Source: Palsa-504 sp963819785 (lineage in GTDB: Bacteria; Actinomycetota; Actinomycetes; Streptosporangiales; Streptosporangiaceae). Taken from it: DNA of 64,000 bases. Below, piece by piece: positions 54,722-64,000 of this stretch. The DNA lies in assembly GCA_963819785.1 (NCBI GenBank), contig CAWFXW010000017.1, positions 62,001-126,000 on the forward strand, written 5' to 3'. Below the pieces are notes generated by a model that was given only the letters and a program-made list of their open reading frames with translations, was not told where the DNA came from and did no database searches. The position numbers were made by a program, and so were the translations under genes. The stretch's first letter is position 1; each line of letters starts with the position of its first letter.

Positions 54722-55429
54722 CTACGGGCGGTCCGGGGTCTGGGGAGCGGGGCGCCAGGCTGCGCGCACGGCGCTCACCGGCAACCGGACGATGTGCGCC
54801 AGCCCGTCCGGCACGCGGATCAGCCGGCGGAGCAGGACGGGCAGGCTCACCAGGTCGCCGCGCGCCGCCGCGGTCAGCAAGGCAAAGATGTCCGGGGCGG
54901 GCTGGCGGGGCGGTTCGGCGAGCTCCACGCGGGCGGTGACCACCGGACCGTGCGATTCGGTCTCCACCTGGCCGAGGCCGGGCAGCAGCCCGAGCATGGT
55001 CCGGTTCTCGGCCAGGACTTCGGCGGTGAAGTACTCGATCCCGGCCTCAGCGGCGCGCTCGCTCAGCCGCGCGAGCAACGCGGAGCCGAGCCCGCGGTGC
55101 TGCCAGGCATCCACCACGGTCACCCCGACCTCCGCGGTGTCGGGCTGGTCCGGCAGCCGGATGAACCGGCACTCCCCGACGATCTCGCCCGACAGCAGCG
55201 GCACGGCGACCAGCGCCTCGTGGTCGGCGTGATCGACCTCGACCGCCGCCTTGAGGGTGGCCGCGGGAAGCTCCGGCATGACGGTGAAGAACCGCCGGTA
55301 GCGGGATTGCTCACCCAGGTTGGCGTACGCGCGGACCAGGGCCGGCCCGTCGCCGGGCCGGACCTGGCGGATCCGCACCACATCACCGGAACGGAGCGTC
55401 ACAAGCTGCGGCTGGCTGGCCGCGGTCAT
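54722..55429 (-). CDS. GNAT-family N-acetyltransferase
   Basis: 235 residues from ATG 55429. VRIRQVRPGDGPALVRAY, ALVAVPLLSGEIVGECRFI, the acetyl-CoA loop VVDAWQHRGLGSALLARL (pattern Q/R-x-x-G-x-G/A) and YFTAEVLAENRTM fit the GNAT fold; the last about 80 residues (after VELAEPPRQPA) form a tail that is not part of GNAT. Acetyl acceptor unknown. It is divergent from the PucR gene; a 13-bp motif lies in the shared promoter. Confidence 0.88.
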   Translation of the reverse strand: MTAASQPQLVTLRSGDVVRIRQVRPGDGPALVRAYANLGEQSRYRRFFTVMPELPAATLKAAVEVDHADHEALVAVPLLSGEIVGECRFIRLPDQPDTAEVGVTVVDAWQHRGLGSALLARLSERAAEAGIEYFTAEVLAENRTMLGLLPGLGQVETESHGPVVTARVELAEPPRQPAPDIFALLTAAARGDLVSLPVLLRRLIRVPDGLAHIVRLPVSAVRAAWRPAPQTPDRP

Positions 55430-55527
55430 GGCCAGGCCCCTCTCGACGCCGACGGTACCGATCCAAACCCTACCGAGGCCCGATGAGCCCGCGGCGGGAA
55501 GGGCGGCACGGCCGCACGCACCACGGC

Positions 55528-55540
55528 CCGTTCGGGAAAA
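55528..55540 (+). promoter_or_regulatory. motif CCGTTCGGGAAAA shared with 39544
   Basis: An exact 13-base match with the left arm of the inverted repeat at 39544-39577, located 50 bases before the PucR start and 100 bases from the GNAT start. No clear second arm here. Confidence 0.4.
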
Positions 55541-55589
55541 AGAAAGGAGCCTCGGCCGGGGACGGCCGTCGCTGCCGGCGCGGACGGAA

Positions 55590-56864
55590 ATGTGTAAGAC
55601 TCCGCGGGTGGACACCGACGGGCGCGGGGTCGCCGAGCTGATGGCGAGCGTGGCGGCGACGGTCAGCCGCCAGGTCGCCGCGGTGTCCGGGGACGTCTAC
55701 GAGGTCATCCTGCGGGAGATCCCCGAACTGCACGACGACCAGGCGGTGCTCGCCCTGCTCGCCTCGAGCGTGCACAGCAACGTCGGCACCTGCCTGCAGA
55801 TCATGCAGCACCAGATCGACCTGAGCGGGGTGCGGGCCCCGGCCGCGTCGCTGGAATACGCGCGGCGGCGGGCGCAGCGCGGCACGCCGCTGACCGCGCT
55901 GCTGCGTGCCTACCGGCTCGGGCACACCTGCTTCTCCGACTGGGTGCTGCGGGAGCTGGCCCGGCAGACCGACGACGCTCCGCTGCTGACCGCCGCCACC
56001 CTCGGCATGTCCCGGATCGTGGCCGGGTACGTCGACCAGACCTCCGAGGAGATCGTCGCGGCCTACACCCGCGAACGGGAGAACTGGCTGCGCAACCGCA
56101 GCGCCGCGCGCGCCGCCCGGATCCGTGACCTGCTGTCGGGCCGGCGGGTCAACGTCGGCGCGACCGAGGCCGTCCTGGGCTACCGGCTGCGCCAGTACCA
56201 CCTGGGCCTGGTGTGCTGGGCGGACGAGGTGGAGGCCGCGGACGCGCTGGACACGATCACCCGGCTGGAGCACGCGACCGGCCACGTCGCGGGGAAGGCG
56301 GCCTGCGCCGGCGAGCCGGTCTTCCTGCCCCGGGACGAACGCAGCGCGTGGGCCTGGCTGCCGCTGGGGATCCGGGACACGTTCGACGCCGCGGCGGCCA
56401 GCACGGCGGACCTGGCCGGTGACCTGCGTTTCGCGTTCGGCGACGCGGCGCGCGGGACGGCGGGGTTCCGCCTCACCCATCAGCAGGCCGTCGCCGCCCA
56501 GGCGGTCGCGCTCGCCGCGCGGCCCGCCCCGCCGCGGGTGGTGGTGTTCGGCGAGGTCGCGCCGGTGGCGATGATGCTCGGCGCGCCCGAACTGCTGCGG
56601 GCCTGGGTGCTGGGCACGCTGGCGGGCCTGGCCACCGACGACGAGACCCAGGCCCGGCTGCGCGAGACCCTGCTGGCGTTCCTGCACGCCAACGGCAGCT
56701 ACAAGGCCACCGCCGAGCAGCTCATGCTGCACAAGAACACCGTGCAGTACCGGATCCGCAGGGCCGAGGAGAGCCTCGGCCGGCCGGTCAGCGAGAACCC
56801 CCATGACCTGGAACTGGCGCTGCGGGCCAGCCACTGGCTGGGCTCGTCCGTGCTGCAGCCGTGA
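55590..56864 (+). CDS. PucR-family transcriptional regulator
   Basis: 424 residues from ATG 55590 (a GTG at 55608 is possible). The N-terminal about 150 residues are helical (VILREIPELHDDQAVLALLA, YRLGHTCFSDWVLREL), a middle domain follows (VLGYRLRQYHLGLVCWADE), and the C-terminus carries the PucR HTH: LLAFLHANGSYKATAEQLML, HKNTVQYRIRRAEESL. PucR-type activators respond to small molecules. A motif in front also occurs at the ligase/SDR promoter, which suggests that PucR could control both (inference). Confidence 0.9.
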   Translation: MCKTPRVDTDGRGVAELMASVAATVSRQVAAVSGDVYEVILREIPELHDDQAVLALLASSVHSNVGTCLQIMQHQIDLSGVRAPAASLEYARRRAQRGTPLTALLRAYRLGHTCFSDWVLRELARQTDDAPLLTAATLGMSRIVAGYVDQTSEEIVAAYTRERENWLRNRSAARAARIRDLLSGRRVNVGATEAVLGYRLRQYHLGLVCWADEVEAADALDTITRLEHATGHVAGKAACAGEPVFLPRDERSAWAWLPLGIRDTFDAAAASTADLAGDLRFAFGDAARGTAGFRLTHQQAVAAQAVALAARPAPPRVVVFGEVAPVAMMLGAPELLRAWVLGTLAGLATDDETQARLRETLLAFLHANGSYKATAEQLMLHKNTVQYRIRRAEESLGRPVSENPHDLELALRASHWLGSSVLQP

Positions 56865-56992
56865 CGCCCCGGGGGTCCGGACCAGCGCCGCCTGGTAGGG
56901 GCGCTCTCAGGTCGTCCGCCACCGCTGCCTCGGGACGCCGGGTTAACGCGGGCCGACCCACAAGGACAGATGCGCTAGACCAGACTGGGCAG

Positions 56993-58234
56993 GTGACCTA
57001 CTCCGCGCTTTCTCACCTCGACTGCTCGCGCTGCGGGTCCGGGTACGACGCCGGCCAGGTGCAGGGCACCTGTTCGTGCGGGGCTCCGCTGCTGGCCCGG
57101 TACGACCTGCGGCAGGTGGCCGACGTCGTATCGCCGGGGCGGATCGCGGGGCGGCCCGCGGATCTGTGGCGCTATCACGAGCTGCTGCCGGTCCGGCAGG
57201 CCAGCCGGGTGGTGAGCCTGGGCGAGGGGATGACGCCGCTGCTGCCCGTGCCGGCCCTTGGCCGGGCGCTCGGCGTACCGGGCCTGCTGATGAAGGACGA
57301 GGGCCTGCTGCCCACCGGGACGTTCAAGGCGCGCGGCGCCGCGGTCGGCGTGTCGCGGGCCGCCGAGCTGGGCGTCGCGGCCATCGCCATGCCGACCAAC
57401 GGCAACGCCGGAGCCGCCTGGTCCGCGTACGCCGCCCGGGCCGGGATGCGCAGCCTGATCGTGATGCCGGCCGCGGCCCCGGCGATCACCCGGGCCGAAT
57501 GCGCCGCGGCCGGCGCCGAGCTGTACCTGGTCGACGGCGACATCGGGGACGCCGGCCGGCTGGTCGCGTCGGCCCTGCGCGAGCGGCCCGGCTACCAGAA
57601 CACCGCCACGCTCCGGGAGCCGTACCGCATCGAGGGCAAGAAGACGATGGGCCTGGAGATCGCCGAGCAGCTCGGCTGGCGGATGCCGTCCGTGATCGTG
57701 TACCCCACCGGCGGCGGCGTCGGCATCATCGGCATCCACAAGGCCCTGCGCGAACTGCTCGAGCTCGGCTGGGTGTCCGGCGACCTGCCGCGGCTGGTAG
57801 CGGTCCAGGCCGAGGGCTGCGCGCCGATCGTGACGGCCTTCCAGGCCGGCGCCGCGGTCAGCGAGCCGTGGCCGGAGCCGAAGACGGTGGCGTTCGGCCT
57901 GACGGTGCCCAAGGCCCTGGGCGACTTCCTCGTGCTCGAGGCGCTGTACGCCACCGGCGGGACGGCGGTGGCCGTGACCGACGAGGATCTGCTCGCCGCA
58001 CAGCAGATGGTGGCGCGGCTGGAGGGCAGCCTCGTCTGCCCGGAGGGCGCGGCGTGCTTCGCCGCCGTCGGGCAGCTACGGGAGTCCGGCTGGCTGTCGG
58101 CGGGAGACGAGGTGGTCGTGCTTAATACCGGGACGGGGCTGATCTACCCGGAGACCCTGGCTGCGGAGGCGCCCCTGCTACCGCTGTCGGGCCCGGTTCC
58201 GTCCTTTGACTCGGGGGCGACGACGATCTGGTAG
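56993..58234 (+). CDS. thrC: threonine synthase
   Basis: 413 residues from GTG 56993. An N-terminal zinc ribbon (Cys11, Cys14, Cys27, Cys29) as in plant-type and many bacterial threonine synthases, PLP-binding Lys112 in PTGTFKARG, NGNAGAAWSAYAARAG, and the C-terminal TGGGVGIIGIHKAL and VVVLNTGTGL. Converts O-phosphohomoserine to threonine. The start was chosen by the zinc ribbon lying immediately after it; upstream in the same frame the sequence is not conserved. Single gene, before fumC. Confidence 0.9.
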   Translation: MTYSALSHLDCSRCGSGYDAGQVQGTCSCGAPLLARYDLRQVADVVSPGRIAGRPADLWRYHELLPVRQASRVVSLGEGMTPLLPVPALGRALGVPGLLMKDEGLLPTGTFKARGAAVGVSRAAELGVAAIAMPTNGNAGAAWSAYAARAGMRSLIVMPAAAPAITRAECAAAGAELYLVDGDIGDAGRLVASALRERPGYQNTATLREPYRIEGKKTMGLEIAEQLGWRMPSVIVYPTGGGVGIIGIHKALRELLELGWVSGDLPRLVAVQAEGCAPIVTAFQAGAAVSEPWPEPKTVAFGLTVPKALGDFLVLEALYATGGTAVAVTDEDLLAAQQMVARLEGSLVCPEGAACFAAVGQLRESGWLSAGDEVVVLNTGTGLIYPETLAAEAPLLPLSGPVPSFDSGATTIW

Positions 58235-58377
58235 GCGGGCGGGCTGCTCATGGCCGGTCATCTCCTCGTGGTCGAACCCCAGGACGCGACCCAGGGTATG
58301 GCCCTGGCGCTTCGGACCCTCCCCTGATGTGACCATGGATGCCACAGGGCCGCCCACCCGCGAGGAGAGAGCCTGTT

Positions 58378-59856
<1,479 letters not shown>

Positions 59857-59857
59857 C

Positions 59858-60703
59858 ATGCACACCGTGAGCGCCGGCGACGAGCTGACCGGCAAGGCGG
59901 CCTTCATCGCCTCGGTGGGCGGGACGCGAGGCTACGCCGACTGGACCAACCCGGACCACCGGCTACGGCGGCTGCTGGCCGAGTTCATCGGCATGGCCGG
60001 GCTGACGTTCGTGCTGTCCGGCGGCGCCGCCATCCTGGCCCGGTACGGCGGCCGCGGCCTGCAACCCTGGCAGATCGTGCTGGTCCTGTCGCTGGTCTCG
60101 GCGCTGTGGCTGGTGGTCGCGGTCTACTTCCTGGGCGACATCTCGGCGCACTTCAACCCGGCCACCACCCTGGCCTTCGCGCTGCGCAAGGACATGGACT
60201 GGATGATGGCCGGCGCCTACTGGGTGGTCCAGTTCGCCGCCGCCATCTGCGGGTCACTGCTGGCCCGCGCCTTCTTCGGCCCGGCCGGGCACCTGGCCGC
60301 CACCATGCCCAAGCCCGGCCAGTCCTGGCAGGCGGCCGGGTTCGAGGTCATCATCACCTTCGGCCTGGTGCTGATGGTGCTCAACCTGGCCAACGGGCCG
60401 AAGCTCAACGGGCCGTTCATCCCGCTGGCGGTGGGAGCCTACATCCTGGCCTGGGGCACGATGGGCGGGCCGTACGACGGCGCGTCGATGAACCCGGCCC
60501 GCAGCTTCGGACCCGACGTGGCCATCGGCGACCTGTCCACCTGGTGGGTGTACCTGATCGGGCCGGTGGCCGGGGCGGTCATCGCGGTGGGCGCCGCGTA
60601 CGTGCTGCGCGGGCCGGCCAAGGCCCAGGAAGCCCGGCGCCGCCCAGGGCACGCCGCTGAACCGGACCGCCTGACGCGGGGCATCGCTGAGCGCCGGGCC
60701 TAG
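59858..60703 (+). CDS. aquaporin (MIP family)
   Basis: 281 residues with six hydrophobic helices. The two pore motifs are NPA: HFNPATT (about 98) and SMNPARSFGPDV (about 210). MIP channels carry water or small solutes; the Arg after the second NPA is kept, and the selectivity cannot be judged. ATG 59858 is one base after the fumC stop, so they are co-transcribed. It ends in a basic tail (QEARRRPGHAAEPDRL) in the cytoplasm. Confidence 0.9.
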   Translation: MHTVSAGDELTGKAAFIASVGGTRGYADWTNPDHRLRRLLAEFIGMAGLTFVLSGGAAILARYGGRGLQPWQIVLVLSLVSALWLVVAVYFLGDISAHFNPATTLAFALRKDMDWMMAGAYWVVQFAAAICGSLLARAFFGPAGHLAATMPKPGQSWQAAGFEVIITFGLVLMVLNLANGPKLNGPFIPLAVGAYILAWGTMGGPYDGASMNPARSFGPDVAIGDLSTWWVYLIGPVAGAVIAVGAAYVLRGPAKAQEARRRPGHAAEPDRLTRGIAERRA

Positions 60704-61113
60704 GGCTGGGGCTCGGCGACCTTCTGGCCGAACTCGGACCGGACCCAGGCCACGATGTCGGTGGTGGGCGCGCCCGGGGTGAAGATCCTGGCCACGCCCA
60801 TCCGGTAGAGCTCCTGGATGTCCGCGGCGGGGATGATGCCGCCGCCGAACACCACGATGTCGGCGGCACCGCGTTCGGCCAGCAGGTCGATCACCCGGCG
60901 GAACAGCGTCATGTGCGCGCCGGACAGGATGGACAGGCCCACCGCGTCCACGTCCTCCTGGATGGCGGCGGCGACGATCCGCTCCGGCGTCTGGTGCAGC
61001 CCGGTGTAGATGACCTCGACCCCGGCGTCACGCAGCGCGCGGGCGACGACCTTGGCCCCGCGGTCGTGGCCGTCGAGCCCGGCCTTGGCCACGATGACCC
61101 GGATCTTCGCCAT
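60700..61113 (-). CDS. methylmalonyl-CoA mutase-type cobalamin-binding subunit
   Basis: 137 residues. B12-binding motif DxHxxG as Asp14-Gly-His16-Asp-Arg-Gly19, then VIYTGLHQTPE, VGLSILSGAHM, and VVFGGGIIPAADIQEL, the fold of the C-terminal mutase domain. In actinobacteria the stand-alone subunit works with a separate catalytic chain. The catalytic chain is not in the window. It converges with the aquaporin gene. Confidence 0.9.
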   Translation of the reverse strand: MAKIRVIVAKAGLDGHDRGAKVVARALRDAGVEVIYTGLHQTPERIVAAAIQEDVDAVGLSILSGAHMTLFRRVIDLLAERGAADIVVFGGGIIPAADIQELYRMGVARIFTPGAPTTDIVAWVRSEFGQKVAEPQP

Positions 61114-61122
61114 GTGACCAGC

Positions 61123-62643
61123 TTAGTTGACGCAGGGAACGCCGTTCTTGGCGTTGACCGTGCCGGCGCCAGGGGCAGTGGACGACGCCGACGCCGACGG
61201 TGACGACACCGACGGCGACGGCGAGCTGCTGGCCCCAGCGGCTGGTACGGTGGCGTCCGCGCCGAGCATGACCTCGACATGGCTGGCGGCCACCGTCGAG
61301 CTGGCCGAGGCGGTCACGTTGAACATCGACGCGATCTGGCTGGCGTTGGCCGCCGCGCCCGTGCCGTAGAGCACCTCGGTCGTGGTGAGCGCACCGGTGT
61401 TCCCGACCTGGCCGGCCGCGTACCCGTCCTTGACCAGCGCGTCAGAAACCTGCTTGGCCAGGCCCGGGGTATTGCCGCCGTTGTAGACGTCCACGGTGAT
61501 CGCGCTGTTGGCCGCGGTGTCCTGGGCCGACGCGCTGGACGAGGCGGACGACTTGGGCGCCGGGTAGAACGCCTGCTGGATGATCTGCTGGATCTGCGGC
61601 ACGTTGATCTCGTTGGCGTCCTGGCCCTCAATGGTGATGGGTGCCACCTCGGGCAGGGTGCGGAACGAGACGTTGCCCAGGCTGAGCCCGCGCATCTGGC
61701 CGATGAAGTCGAGCAGGTTCCAGTTCTGGTCGGTGATCAGGTACTTACTGGCCACCGACAGGAGGGCGTTCAGTTTGCCCAGGTCGCCGAGCACACCGCC
61801 GTCGCGCAACTCCTTGGTGACCGAGTCGATGACCGCCTGCTGGCGCTTGGTGCGGTCGAAGTCACCGTTGGTCAGGCCGTGCCGCTGGCGGACGAAGGCC
61901 AGCGCCAACCTCGCGCTCAGGTGCTGGTAGCCGGCGCGCTTGGCGGAGAAACCGGAGAACGGGTCGTACGGGACCGGGTGCAGGAGGCAGACCTGCACGC
62001 CGCCGACGACCCTGGCCAGCTCGTAGAACCCGTCCAGGTTCAGCTCGGCGAAGTGGTCGATGTGCACGCCGGTGAGCTGCTCGACGGTGGCCACCTCGGC
62101 GGCCCGGCCCGCCTCGTTGCCCGCGTAGGCGAGCTGGTTCTGGGTGATGCCGGGGTTCTGCGCTTTGGCCTGGTTCTCCGCGGCCGCCAGAGCGAAGCCG
62201 TACGCCTGGTCGACCTTGCCCTGGGACTGCCCGTCGTAGGCCTGCGGGAACGTGACCCAGTCATCACGCGGGATCGAGAAGCCGACCGCCTTCCCGCCGT
62301 TCGCGAAGATGTGGATCACGATCAGCGTGTTGGTGGCGTTACCGCCGCAGCCGGCCGCGATCTCGGCCGCATTGCACGCGTGCAGCGCCTTGAGGACGTC
62401 ATCGGGCAGGATGTTCCCGTTCCAGTCGGTCCGGCTCTCCAGGCCCATCAGCAGGATGTTCTGCGCGCCGATCGACGGGCCGCTGGTGATCGCGTGCGAG
62501 CCGCCGATCGCGCTGACGTCTTTGACCACGAAGTAGGAGAAGCCGCTGATGGCCAGGACCAGCGCGGCGGCGATACAGCTCAGGACGTATCCGGCCTTCC
62601 CGGCGGCACCCCAGAGGGGGGGCGGAGAGCCTGGCCTGTTCAT
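61123..62643 (-). CDS. LytR-CpsA-Psr (LCP) family protein with a C-terminal LytR_C domain
   Basis: 506 residues. One TM helix at about 18-41, then the LCP domain: NTLIVIHIFANGGKAVGFSI, the pyrophosphate-binding Arg and Asp residues in SIPRDDWV, GVHIDHFAELNLDGFYELA and ALAFVRQRH. After a low-complexity Ser/Ala linker comes a LytR_C-type domain (ITVDVYNGGNTPGLAKQVSDAL) and a final Ser/Pro/Ala-rich tail. LCP enzymes attach glycopolymers to peptidoglycan outside the membrane. ATG 62643. The next genes (B12 subunit) are on the same strand. Confidence 0.92.
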   Translation of the reverse strand: MNRPGSPPPLWGAAGKAGYVLSCIAAALVLAISGFSYFVVKDVSAIGGSHAITSGPSIGAQNILLMGLESRTDWNGNILPDDVLKALHACNAAEIAAGCGGNATNTLIVIHIFANGGKAVGFSIPRDDWVTFPQAYDGQSQGKVDQAYGFALAAAENQAKAQNPGITQNQLAYAGNEAGRAAEVATVEQLTGVHIDHFAELNLDGFYELARVVGGVQVCLLHPVPYDPFSGFSAKRAGYQHLSARLALAFVRQRHGLTNGDFDRTKRQQAVIDSVTKELRDGGVLGDLGKLNALLSVASKYLITDQNWNLLDFIGQMRGLSLGNVSFRTLPEVAPITIEGQDANEINVPQIQQIIQQAFYPAPKSSASSSASAQDTAANSAITVDVYNGGNTPGLAKQVSDALVKDGYAAGQVGNTGALTTTEVLYGTGAAANASQIASMFNVTASASSTVAASHVEVMLGADATVPAAGASSSPSPSVSSPSASASSTAPGAGTVNAKNGVPCVN

Positions 62644-62746
62644 CGCGTTCTTCCTCAGGAATCCCAGGGGTGGAGGGTTACCGTCGGACGAAGCCTACCT
62701 TCACGGTCCCGTTACCAACGCGCAACGACTAACATCCAAAGCACAT

Positions 62747-63707
62747 ATGAGTGACCCACGGCGGCGCGATGCACGCCCGAGCAGGACATACGGCGGCGAG
62801 CCTGGAGGCAGGACGCCACGCCGGGATGCGCGCGAGTCCGGCTCGCGGCGGCGCGGCGGCCACGGACGGGGCCGGGACGACGCTGCCACCAGCCGGATGC
62901 CGGCCCAGACGGGCCTCACCCAGCCCATTGCCCCCCAGCCCGGCGTCCCGCTGCGCCGGCGTCCCGCTGCCCGGCGTCCCCGGGCGCGGTGAGGTCTCGC
63001 GGCGCGGCGCGAACGGGGTCGCGGCTGAGGCCGCGAACGGGACCGGGCGATCACGCGCGAACGGGGCCGGGCGATCACGCGGGCGCGGCGCCGGGCGGCC
63101 GCGGGGGGACGGGGCCGTGAACGGGGCGCGACGGCCGCGCGGCACGGGCGGGCGGCTCAGCCGGGTCTGGGAGGGTTCGCTGAACGGCGGCCTCGGGATC
63201 TGCGTCATCGTCGGCAGCGCGGCGATCGGCACCGTCGCCACCATCGTGACCCGGGCCGTGCCGGGCTCGGTGCTCGGGCTGTTCGTGCTGGCCGGCACGG
63301 TCGCCGCGGCGCTGACCGTGCAGCCGCGGACCGGGCGGCTGATCTTCCCGGTGCCCGCGCTGTCCTACCTGATCGGCGCGCTGGCCTCCGGCGTGGTCTA
63401 CGACGGGTCCGCGAACAAGACCGAGCTCGCCGTCGGCGCGGCTCAGTGGGTCGCCAACGGATTCTTCGTCATGGTGCTCGCCACCTTGCTGGCCATCGCG
63501 CTGACCACGGTGCGCTGGCTCATGTGGCGCCGCGACCAGCGCGGCCCGGTCCCGCCGGACTACGGCGGCTGGAACGACCCGGGCCCGCCGGGACCTCCGC
63601 CGCGCACCCAGCCGGGCCAGCAGTGGCCGCCGGCCGCCCCGGGCTGGGACCAGCGTCCCGGGCGCCGGACCGGAGCAGGGCCCTACAACTTCTCCAGCGG
63701 GGCGTAG
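62747..63707 (+). pseudogene. DUF6542-like membrane protein with a basic, Gly/Arg-rich N-terminus (frameshift in low-complexity DNA)
   Basis: Rebuilt as about 320 residues. N-terminal about 150 residues are Arg/Gly-rich and disordered, with a 24-bp repeat near 63036-63083 (AACGGGACCGGGCGATCACG-type). After that come three or four helices: CVIVGSAAIGTVATIVTRAV, VLGLFVLAGTVAAALTV, SYLIGALASGVVYDG and FFVMVLATLLAIALTTV, followed by a Pro/Gly tail. ATG 62747 gives frame 2, which shifts near 62990 to the frame of the membrane part; ATG 62751 starts directly in the second frame. It overlaps the end of pcrA by 25 bases. Confidence 0.72.
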
Positions 63708-64000
63708 CGCAGCACCAGGTGCTTGACCCCGTAGTCGGCGCCGAAGTCGATCTTGGCCTCGGCCTGGTCGCCGTAGCCGTCCGTCGAGACCACGGTGCCC
63801 AGCCCGAACTTGTCGTGGGTGACCATGTCGCCGGGCGACAGCGACGGCACCTGCCGGTTGCCCGGGGAGCGGGTATCCGGCCGCCGGGCCATCCGCTCCT
63901 GGGCCGGGGCGGTCGACGACAGCGCCGCCGCCTGGTCGCGGCGCCACTCGATGAGGGCGGGCGGGATCTCGGCCAGGAACCGGGACTGCTTGTGGAACGC
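63683..64000 (-). CDS. pcrA: ATP-dependent DNA helicase PcrA/UvrD, C-terminal end (partial)
   Basis: Runs off the window. The visible about 105 residues begin AFHKQSRFLAEIPPALIEWR, a PcrA-type motif VI-following segment, and end with the tudor-like DNA/RNAP-binding domain: SPGDMVTHDKFGLGTVVSTD, AKIDFGADYGVKHLVLRYAP. Superfamily 1 helicase for nucleotide excision and mismatch repair. The tail overlaps the DUF6542 gene. Confidence 0.85.
   Translation of the reverse strand, partial: AFHKQSRFLAEIPPALIEWRRDQAAALSSTAPAQERMARRPDTRSPGNRQVPSLSPGDMVTHDKFGLGTVVSTDGYGDQAEAKIDFGADYGVKHLVLRYAPLEKL

Overview
The window is very GC-rich DNA with GTG starts, GTGA/ATGA start-stop overlaps and a gene complement (three MalT-like LuxR regulators, an ECF42-type sigma factor with its YCII/DGPF partner, SCO5389-like, DUF397/DUF5753, J-domain and TraB/FtsK-type transfer genes, LytR-CpsA-Psr protein, PucR) typical of a soil actinobacterium of the Streptosporangiales/Streptomycetales kind. 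Species cannot be named from the sequence alone.

Layout. 0-9 kb: catabolic and redox genes (alpha/beta hydrolase, FAD oxidase, 3-hydroxyisobutyrate-dehydrogenase-like, VIT-like protein, AlkA-like glycosylase, SDR) around a first MalT-like LuxR regulator; several transporter genes here are reduced to N- and/or C-terminal stubs. 9-18.7 kb: ammonia-lyase-like protein, GT87 mannosyltransferase, gamma-carbonic-anhydrase-like protein, siderophore-interacting protein, a second MalT-like regulator, a DHA2 transporter and a divergent HATPase/GntR pair, the last three frameshifted. 18.87-30.58 kb: an accessory block bounded by two 51-bp inverted repeats, holding an HTH-HNH-beta-domain protein, IS701 remnant, MazF/PemK toxin, a DUF3696-like ATPase without a P-loop plus its partner, truncated DUF397/DUF5753 genes, decayed TraB-like translocase, J-domain protein and decayed serine recombinase. 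Base composition falls in 22.6-25.0 kb, as expected for imported DNA. 30.7-37.7 kb: small conserved protein, metallo-hydrolase, UvrA-like stub, third MalT-like regulator and a large LAL regulator. 37.8-46.4 kb: acyl-CoA ligase, SDR, YCII plus ECF sigma pair, and a phaC-phaZ-acyl-CoA dehydrogenase operon. 46.5-53.1 kb: a redox/detoxification cluster (azoreductase, pirin, aldo/keto reductase, two MarR, aldehyde dehydrogenase, F420/NADP reductase) tied together by one operator. 53.2-64 kb: mostly intact core genes (Zn-binding lipoprotein with Zur box, threonine synthase, fumarase, aquaporin, B12-binding mutase subunit, LCP protein, DUF6542 protein, PcrA C-terminus).

Regulation is the clearest new information. 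(i) A three-half-site element, TCACC-N6/7-GGTGA-N7-TCACC, lies upstream of seven genes, all between 3 and 32 kb, and in four of them a GCTGAR box follows at a fixed distance; the MalT-like regulators are the obvious candidates to read it. (ii) ACTTGA-N4-TCAAGT occurs six times exactly or nearly so, plus two one-mismatch copies, only in the promoters of the 46.5-53 kb redox cluster that encodes two MarR proteins. (iii) A 13-bp motif is shared by the divergent promoters of an acyl-CoA-ligase/SDR pair and of a PucR gene.

Many genes carry single-base frameshifts, while neighbouring core genes are intact. Whether this is true gene decay or sequencing error cannot be settled from one sequence; where I describe a frameshifted gene I give the extent of the rebuilt gene and say where the frame breaks.
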